NCBI GenBank assembly: GCA_003241475.1
Contig: QFQB01000080.1
Span: 1-9,146, forward strand
From: Micavibrio aeruginosavorus
GTDB lineage: Bacteria > Pseudomonadota > Alphaproteobacteria > Micavibrionales > Micavibrionaceae
Reading direction: 5' to 3'
DNA length: 9,146 nt
Positions 5,649 to 9,146 of this stretch are shown here, in pieces (the first letter of the stretch is position 1; the number at the start of each line of letters is the position of its first letter). The notes below the pieces were generated by a model. The model was given only the letters and a program-made list of their open reading frames with translations. It did not search any database and was not told the DNA's origin. The translations under genes were made by a program, and so were the position numbers.

Positions 5649-5650
5649 TT
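5626..5650 (+). promoter_or_regulatory. EcfG-type promoter of the anti-sigma-like gene
   Basis: GGAAC (5626-5630), exactly 16 bases, then CGTT (5647-5650). This is an exact consensus match. A start near 5657 gives a short leader of about 19 nt holding the weak ribosome site CAGGG. Confidence 0.87.
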
Positions 5651-5675
5651 TTCCTTTGTAATCAGGGTATTTGTC

Positions 5676-5852
5676 ATGAATTCAAAGCACATCAGCGACT
5701 ACGAGATTCAAGCTCTGGTTGACGGTGAGGTCGATGACCGGACGATGATAGCTCTCATGGAAGCCGTGACGGCGGACCCTCTACTCCACAATCGCTATCT
5801 TTTGTACAAAAAGCAGAAAAACTTGCTCAAATTTTGGTGGAAAGACAATTAA
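5676..5852 (+). CDS. Short anti-sigma-factor-like protein (58 aa)
   Basis: A 58-residue soluble protein with no transmembrane segment. Residues 6-41 (ISDYEIQALVDGEVDD, then a helix ending in TADPLLHNRY) follow the pattern common at the N-terminus of anti-sigma factors in proteobacteria: D-x-E-[LI]-x-A-[LYF]-V-D-G-E-[LV]-D, followed by a helix and a DP-x-L repeat. Those proteins continue into a membrane helix and periplasmic part; this one stops after KNLLKFWWKDN, so it is either a free-standing domain or a cut-down relative. It has no HxxxCxxC zinc motif. The ribosome site CAGGG lies 8 bases from the ATG. Alone on its transcript, under an exact EcfG-type promoter, divergent from DUF1328. It could feed back on an ECF sigma factor such as that at 2409-2948, much as NepR (also about 60 residues) does, but it does not look like NepR. 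Function is unproven. Confidence 0.75.
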   Translation: MNSKHISDYEIQALVDGEVDDRTMIALMEAVTADPLLHNRYLLYKKQKNLLKFWWKDN

Positions 5853-5958
5853 TCTTTGCCGTAAGCCTTTACTCGCCAGCGCGGCCTTCTATTTGTAACC
5901 CTTCAGTTTATTGAACTTTATTTTAACCACATCCATAAACACCTAGGAGCCTATAATA

Positions 5959-6531
5959 ATGTCTAAAACCTTACTTGGCCTGCTGGCCGTAGCCGCCCTC
6001 TTCGGATCAACCACGGCCCATGCCGCCGATACCTATGCTTTCGACCCGACGCATACCAGTGTGATCTGGAGCGCTGTCCATTTCGGCAACTCCTCTCCGC
6101 ACGGGATCTTTTCCAACATCGAAGGCTCCTTGACCCTCGATGAAGCCAACCCTGCGGCAAGCAAGCTCGACGTTACCGTGCCGATCGACAAGCTGGCGAC
6201 GGGCATCGACAAATTCAACACGCACCTTCTGAGCAAGGATTTCTTCAACGTTGCCGAATTCCCAACGGCCAAATTTGTCAGCACCAAAGTTGAAAAGACC
6301 GGCGATAAAACAGCGAAAGTGACCGGCGATCTCACCCTCGTCGGCGTAACGAAGCCTGTTACGCTCGATGTGACCTTCAACAACAAGGGCATCAACCCGA
6401 TGAACAAGAAAGAAACGGTCGGCTTTAGCGCTTCGGGCGTTATCAAGCGTTCTGAATTCGGCATTAAATACGCTCTGCCGAACGTCAGCGACGATGTCGT
6501 GCTGGAAATCGAAGCCGAAGCGAACAAGTAA
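5959..6531 (+). CDS. YceI family periplasmic protein (190 aa)
   Basis: A secreted lipocalin-like protein of the YceI family. Residues 1-22 are a Sec signal peptide (MSKTLLGLLAVAALFGSTTAHA) with probable cleavage after AHA. The mature chain begins with the family opening YAFDPTHTSVIWSAVHFG, followed by GIFSNIEGSLTLDE, the THLLSKDFFNVAEFPTAKF block (about residues 88-106) and GDLTLVGVTKPVTLDVTF. YceI proteins form a beta barrel that holds a long polyisoprenoid or similar lipid in the periplasm; the physiological ligand is unknown. The length (about 190) is normal. AGGAG lies 9 bases before the ATG. A single gene: no clear promoter was found in the 106 bases upstream, and it ends at the terminator at 6547-6578, shared with cysQ. 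I see no EcfG site, so it is not obviously part of the stress regulon next to it. Confidence 0.93.
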   Translation: MSKTLLGLLAVAALFGSTTAHAADTYAFDPTHTSVIWSAVHFGNSSPHGIFSNIEGSLTLDEANPAASKLDVTVPIDKLATGIDKFNTHLLSKDFFNVAEFPTAKFVSTKVEKTGDKTAKVTGDLTLVGVTKPVTLDVTFNNKGINPMNKKETVGFSASGVIKRSEFGIKYALPNVSDDVVLEIEAEANK

Positions 6532-6546
6532 TCTCGGCAAAACAAC

Positions 6547-6578
6547 AAAAAGGCGGGCCGAACGGTCCGCCTTTTTTT
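6547..6578. terminator. Bidirectional terminator between yceI and cysQ
   Basis: A 9-bp stem (6551-6559 with 6564-6572, one G-T pair), loop GAAC, followed by seven T on the plus strand and preceded by a run of five A, which gives a T tract on the minus strand. It sits between the converging yceI (stop 6531) and cysQ (stop 6582) and can end both. Confidence 0.9.
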
Positions 6579-6581
6579 GTC

Positions 6582-7382
6582 CTAGAATTTTGCCTGCGCA
6601 AGAAATTTGGGATTGTTGAAATGACCATCCTTGTCACCATAGGTCAAAACCTGCCCATTATCGAGCGCTACAATCTCCCCGCCCGCCGCGTTCAGGATTG
6701 CATGACCTGCCGCCGTATCCCATTCGCAGGTCTCGGCAAGGCCTGGATACAAGTCTGCTTTGCCCATGGCGACGGCGCATATCTTGAGCGAGCTTCCCTT
6801 GCGGATGATTTTTTCAACCTTATGCTCTTCCAGATATTTGTCTATCTCGGCGGCGCTACGGTTTTTGCTGGCGATCACGACCAATCCTTTGGCCGAAGGC
6901 TTGCGCACGCGGATAGGTTTTTCATTGTTGGTCTCTTCTAGCCACCGCACAGCAGTCCCTTCTCCATGGGCGCTGAACAACTCACCATGCGCGGGGGCGT
7001 AAATCACGCCGAGCACGGGCGTATTGTTTTTGATGAGCGCGATGTTCACCGTATAATCGGGACTTCCCATCGCATATTCTTTGGTCCCGTCCAGCGGATC
7101 GACCAACCAGAAATATTCCTGCCCCTTTAAATCATGCCGTTCGCCTGCGGCATTGGCTTCCTCGCCGATCACGGGAATGCCGGGCACCGCATCCTGTAGC
7201 GCGCGGATGATATATTCTTCGGCGCGTTTGTCGGCGATGGTGACGGGCGATCCGTCCGCCTTGATGTCGGCGGCGATCTGCATACCTTCTTCGAAATAAT
7301 CGAGTGTGATTTCTCCGGCTTCAAGGGCCGTGCGCTTGACCATGTTGCACAGCGCGGGAAGATGGGTCAGGAGTTTGCTCAT
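6582..7382 (-). CDS. cysQ: 3'(2'),5'-bisphosphate nucleotidase CysQ (266 aa)
   Basis: A cytoplasmic, Mg-dependent phosphatase of the inositol monophosphatase superfamily. It removes the 3'-phosphate of PAP, the by-product of sulfate activation and sulfonation, giving AMP. Metal-site motifs are complete: D51 in ADKRAEE, GEE at 73-75, DPLDGT at 95-100 and WDTAAGHAIL at 221-230. GSSLKIC (196-202) is the CysQ-type substrate loop, and the DPLDGTKEYAMGSPDYTVNIALI run separates CysQ from inositol monophosphatases. The length fits the family. The ATG at 7382 has only a weak ribosome site (AAAGA), but the alternative M14 would cut the first helix. It lies 30 bases downstream of the GIY-YIG gene with no clear promoter between, so read-through from there is likely. 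It ends at the bidirectional hairpin at 6547-6578. Confidence 0.93.
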   Translation of the reverse strand: MSKLLTHLPALCNMVKRTALEAGEITLDYFEEGMQIAADIKADGSPVTIADKRAEEYIIRALQDAVPGIPVIGEEANAAGERHDLKGQEYFWLVDPLDGTKEYAMGSPDYTVNIALIKNNTPVLGVIYAPAHGELFSAHGEGTAVRWLEETNNEKPIRVRKPSAKGLVVIASKNRSAAEIDKYLEEHKVEKIIRKGSSLKICAVAMGKADLYPGLAETCEWDTAAGHAILNAAGGEIVALDNGQVLTYGDKDGHFNNPKFLAQAKF

Positions 7383-7410
7383 ATAACTACAATCTTTGAA
7401 AAAATTAGGA

Positions 7411-7454
7411 CGTCATTCCGAACGGGCCGCTGCAGGCGGCGCGGAAGAATCTTC
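7411..7454 (+). repeat. REP-like palindromic unit A, overlapping the end of the GIY-YIG gene
   Basis: The unit begins CGTCATTCCGAACG, has an inner hairpin (GCCGC-TGCAG-GCGGC, 7426-7440) and ends in the palindrome GAAGAATCTTC (7444-7454). The same head (CGTCATYCCGA) and a similar tail (AGATTC/GATCTT) recur in both arms of the element at 7762-7841. Such CGTCATTCCGA...GAATCTTCG units are widespread short repeats in bacterial intergenic DNA. The stop codon of the GIY-YIG gene lies in its CGTCAT head. Confidence 0.75.
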
Positions 7455-7742
7455 GAACCAACCTTGTGCCAGATCGTTCCAATTCGGGTTGATAGAATTT
7501 ATTAAAGCGTCTTTCTTTTCCCTGTGCCACCCCTTTATTTCCTTTTCACGGGCAATGGCCCATTCGATATCGCCATACCCCTCATAGAATAAAAGTTTTG
7601 TTGCGTGATACTTCGAGGAGAAGCCTGAACCTTGCCCTTCTTTGTGCTGGTAGATGCGTTTGAGCAAATCACTGGTCACACCGGTATAGAGGACATCCCC
7701 CGTCCAGTTGCCAATGATATACACATATCCGCCTTTATCCAT
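7413..7742 (-). CDS. Solo GIY-YIG nuclease domain protein (109 aa)
   Basis: A small single-domain protein of the GIY-YIG nuclease superfamily (UvrC-N/YhbQ-like). Motifs in order: YVYII at 6-10 (the 'GIY' strand), YTG at 19-21 (the 'YIG'), R29 and H33 after it, KYHATKLLFYE at 44-54, the metal-binding Glu E66 in AIAREKEIKGW, and NPNWNDL at 85-91. All catalytic positions are present. The family is often mislabelled 'excinuclease ABC subunit C'; its cellular role is not known. The last 13 residues (EDSSAPPAAARSE) are encoded by the REP-like unit at 7411-7454 and are not part of the domain. No ribosome site is visible before the ATG, and a REP-like pair starts 20 bases upstream. It sits between ugd and cysQ; it is probably an accessory insertion, and may be co-transcribed with cysQ. 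Confidence 0.9.
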   Translation of the reverse strand: MDKGGYVYIIGNWTGDVLYTGVTSDLLKRIYQHKEGQGSGFSSKYHATKLLFYEGYGDIEWAIAREKEIKGWHREKKDALINSINPNWNDLAQGWFEDSSAPPAAARSE

Positions 7743-7761
7743 GATGACACACTATAAATGG

Positions 7762-7841
7762 CGTCATCCCGAACGCAAAGCGGAGAGATCTTTGGCCTAA
7801 CCATACCGCCGAAGATTCCTCGGCACAGCCTCGGAATGACG
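7762..7841. repeat. REPIN-like inverted pair of palindromic units (B)
   Basis: Two inverted copies of the unit seen at 7411-7454. The left arm starts CGTCATCCCGAACG (7762) and runs to GATCTTTGG (7788-7795); the right arm, read on the minus strand, starts CGTCATTCCGAGGC (7841) and runs to GGAATCTTCGG. A spacer of about 15 bases (7796-7810) lies between. It fills the gap between the ugd stop and the GIY-YIG start and may form a long hairpin in the ugd transcript. Confidence 0.75.
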
Positions 7842-7856
7842 AGATTGTAATTATAA

Positions 7857-9146
7857 TCAAACGGCGCGGAGTTTTTTCGCGCTTGCCTGCGGCGGCACTT
7901 CCGGACGCCCGATGGACACGTAGTGGAAGCCCAGAGGCTCGACTTCGCCGACCTTATAGATATTACGAAGATCGATCAGGCGTTTTTGCGCCATGCTGCC
8001 GGCGATTTTTTTCAGATCCAGCGCGCGGTATTCGTTCCATTCGGTGATGATGACCAGCGCATCCGCATCCTTGGCCACTTCATAGGGATCTTCTTCCCAC
8101 TGAATATCGGTCAGGATTTTTTCCGCCTGTTCTTTGGCGATCGGATCATGCGCCACGATCTTCGCGCCGAACTTTTGCAAGATCGGCAAGATCACCAAAG
8201 ATGGCGCGTCGCGCACATCGTCCGTGTTCGGCTTGAACGCAATACCGAGAATACCGATCTTCAAACCTTCGACCGAACCGCCGCACGCGGCGATCACTTT
8301 TTGCGCCATTTGTTGCTGGCGGTCGGCGTTGACTTCGACAACGGCCTCGACCAGTTTTTGCGGCACACCGAACTTGCGGCCCGTCTGTGTCAATGCCAGC
8401 GTGTCCTTTGGGAAGCACGAGCCGCCGTAACCGGGGCCTGCGTGCAAGAATTTGGAACCGATACGCCCATCTAGACCGATGGCTTTGGAAACGTGCTGAA
8501 CGTTTGCACCGGCGGCCTCGCACAAATTGGCGATCTCGTTGATAAAGGTGATCTTCGTCGCCAAGAACGCGTTGGCGGCATATTTGATGATTTCGGATGT
8601 TTCGGGTGTCGTTACAACCATCGGCGTCTCGTTCAAGAACAACGGACGGTACAGATTGCGCATCACTTCGGTTGCGCGCTCGGAAGAACTGCCGATGACG
8701 ACGCGGTCGGGGCGCATGAAGTCGTTGATGGCTGCGCCTTCGCGAAGGAACTCAGGGTTGGAGCAAACATCGATGTCTTTTTCGCGGCCCATCTCGCACA
8801 CGATTTTTTCAATCTCGCGCGCCGTGCCGACGGGCACCGTCGATTTGGTGACGATGACGGTATAGCCTTCGACATTGGCGATGATCTCGCGCGCGGCCTC
8901 GAACACATAGGTCAGATCGGCGTGGCCGTCCGTCTTGCGGCTGGGCGTGCCGACGGCAATGAAAACAGCTTCTGCGCCTTTCAGCCCTTCTTTCAGGCTG
9001 GTGGTAAAGCTGAGGCGTCCAGCCTTTACCTGCTTGGCAACAAGGTCGTCGAGGCCGGGTTCATAAATCGGGATGATGCCCTGTTTCAGGCGCTCGATCT
9101 TGCCGGCATCCTTGTCCACGCATACGACATCCGTCCCGAATTCCGC
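7857..9146 (-). CDS. ugd: UDP-glucose 6-dehydrogenase, N-terminus beyond the window
   Basis: Oxidises UDP-glucose to UDP-glucuronate with two NAD+, in the cytoplasm, supplying surface polysaccharide synthesis. The visible 429 residues lack only the first 15-20, which would hold the start of the GxGYVG NAD loop; the frame is open to the window edge (AEFGTDVVCVDKD), so the GTG at 9119 is not the start. Seen in order: VDKD at the end of strand 2, IYEPGL, the VFIAVGTPS NAD-binding strand, TKSTVPVGTA, NPEFLREGAA, the central-domain IKYAANAFLATKITFINE, the catalytic GYGGSCFPKD (nucleophile Cys codon at 8415-8417), and the C-terminal GIAFKPNTDDVRDAPS. All key residues are present. It is followed by a REP-like pair in the 113 bases before the GIY-YIG gene. 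Its operon partners upstream lie outside the window. Confidence 0.95.
   Translation of the reverse strand, partial: AEFGTDVVCVDKDAGKIERLKQGIIPIYEPGLDDLVAKQVKAGRLSFTTSLKEGLKGAEAVFIAVGTPSRKTDGHADLTYVFEAAREIIANVEGYTVIVTKSTVPVGTAREIEKIVCEMGREKDIDVCSNPEFLREGAAINDFMRPDRVVIGSSSERATEVMRNLYRPLFLNETPMVVTTPETSEIIKYAANAFLATKITFINEIANLCEAAGANVQHVSKAIGLDGRIGSKFLHAGPGYGGSCFPKDTLALTQTGRKFGVPQKLVEAVVEVNADRQQQMAQKVIAACGGSVEGLKIGILGIAFKPNTDDVRDAPSLVILPILQKFGAKIVAHDPIAKEQAEKILTDIQWEEDPYEVAKDADALVIITEWNEYRALDLKKIAGSMAQKRLIDLRNIYKVGEVEPLGFHYVSIGRPEVPPQASAKKLRAV

Noticed and set aside
5911..5939. TTGAAC-N17-CATAAA as a sigma-70 promoter of yceI
   Set aside because: Transcription would start at about 5946, within the ribosome site AGGAG (5945-5949), leaving almost no leader; each box matches only four of six bases.
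6007..6548. Two long minus-strand open frames opposite yceI
   Set aside because: yceI has signal peptide, family motifs and a ribosome site; the antisense frames have none and would run into the shared terminator.
7456..7480. GGAAC-N16-GGTT on the minus strand, about 75 bases upstream of cysQ
   Set aside because: It lies inside the GIY-YIG coding sequence, has the changed -10 base, and would give a longer leader than the other sites. It may be chance; it also shows that the GGTT variant at 71-95 should be treated with care.
7923..8474. 183-codon plus-strand open frame opposite ugd
   Set aside because: It lies fully within a conserved UDP-glucose dehydrogenase; the composition mirrors the complement of that gene and no ribosome site is seen.

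Overview
The window looks like chromosomal DNA of an alphaproteobacterium, roughly half GC by eye. The main evidence is a set of promoters of the form GGAAC-N16-CGTT, the signature of EcfG, the general stress response sigma factor of that class. The gene content fits: an ECF sigma factor, an entericidin, DUF883 and DUF1328 membrane proteins, a hybrid histidine kinase, YceI, CysQ and UDP-glucose dehydrogenase. The exact genus cannot be read from the sequence; no ribosomal or tRNA gene is present.

Layout. Positions 1-1453 hold three minus-strand transcription units of small envelope proteins: the first codons of an unidentified gene (1-22), an entericidin lipoprotein plus a 58-residue one-helix membrane protein (177-509), and a DUF883 (YqjD/ElaB-like) plus YqjE/holin-like pair (603-1384). 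Each has an EcfG-type promoter, although the one for the edge gene is a weaker match. Positions 1501-5235 are regulatory: an OmpR-family response regulator (minus), a divergent ECF sigma factor (plus), and a large CHASE3/PAS hybrid histidine kinase (minus) that converges on the sigma gene. Positions 5323-5852 are a second stress block: a DUF1328 membrane protein (minus) and a 58-residue protein resembling the N-terminus of anti-sigma factors (plus), fired from back-to-back EcfG-type promoters. Positions 5959-9146 are housekeeping and accessory: secreted YceI (plus), then on the minus strand UDP-glucose 6-dehydrogenase (cut by the window edge), a solo GIY-YIG nuclease flanked by REP-like palindromes, and CysQ, which shares a bidirectional terminator with yceI.

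How it works together (inference). The left two thirds reads as a general-stress-response neighbourhood. A sensor kinase, a response regulator and an ECF sigma factor sit among at least four small envelope transcription units carrying the promoter that such a sigma factor would recognise. Three sites match the consensus exactly, against roughly 0.07 expected by chance on both strands, and all three lie just upstream of a gene in the right orientation. Four of the small proteins (47, 58, 58 and 58 residues) are short enough to be missed by automatic annotation. The usual partners NepR and PhyR are not in the window, so the link between this sigma factor and these promoters is not proven. No gene-free stretch exceeds 300 bases.
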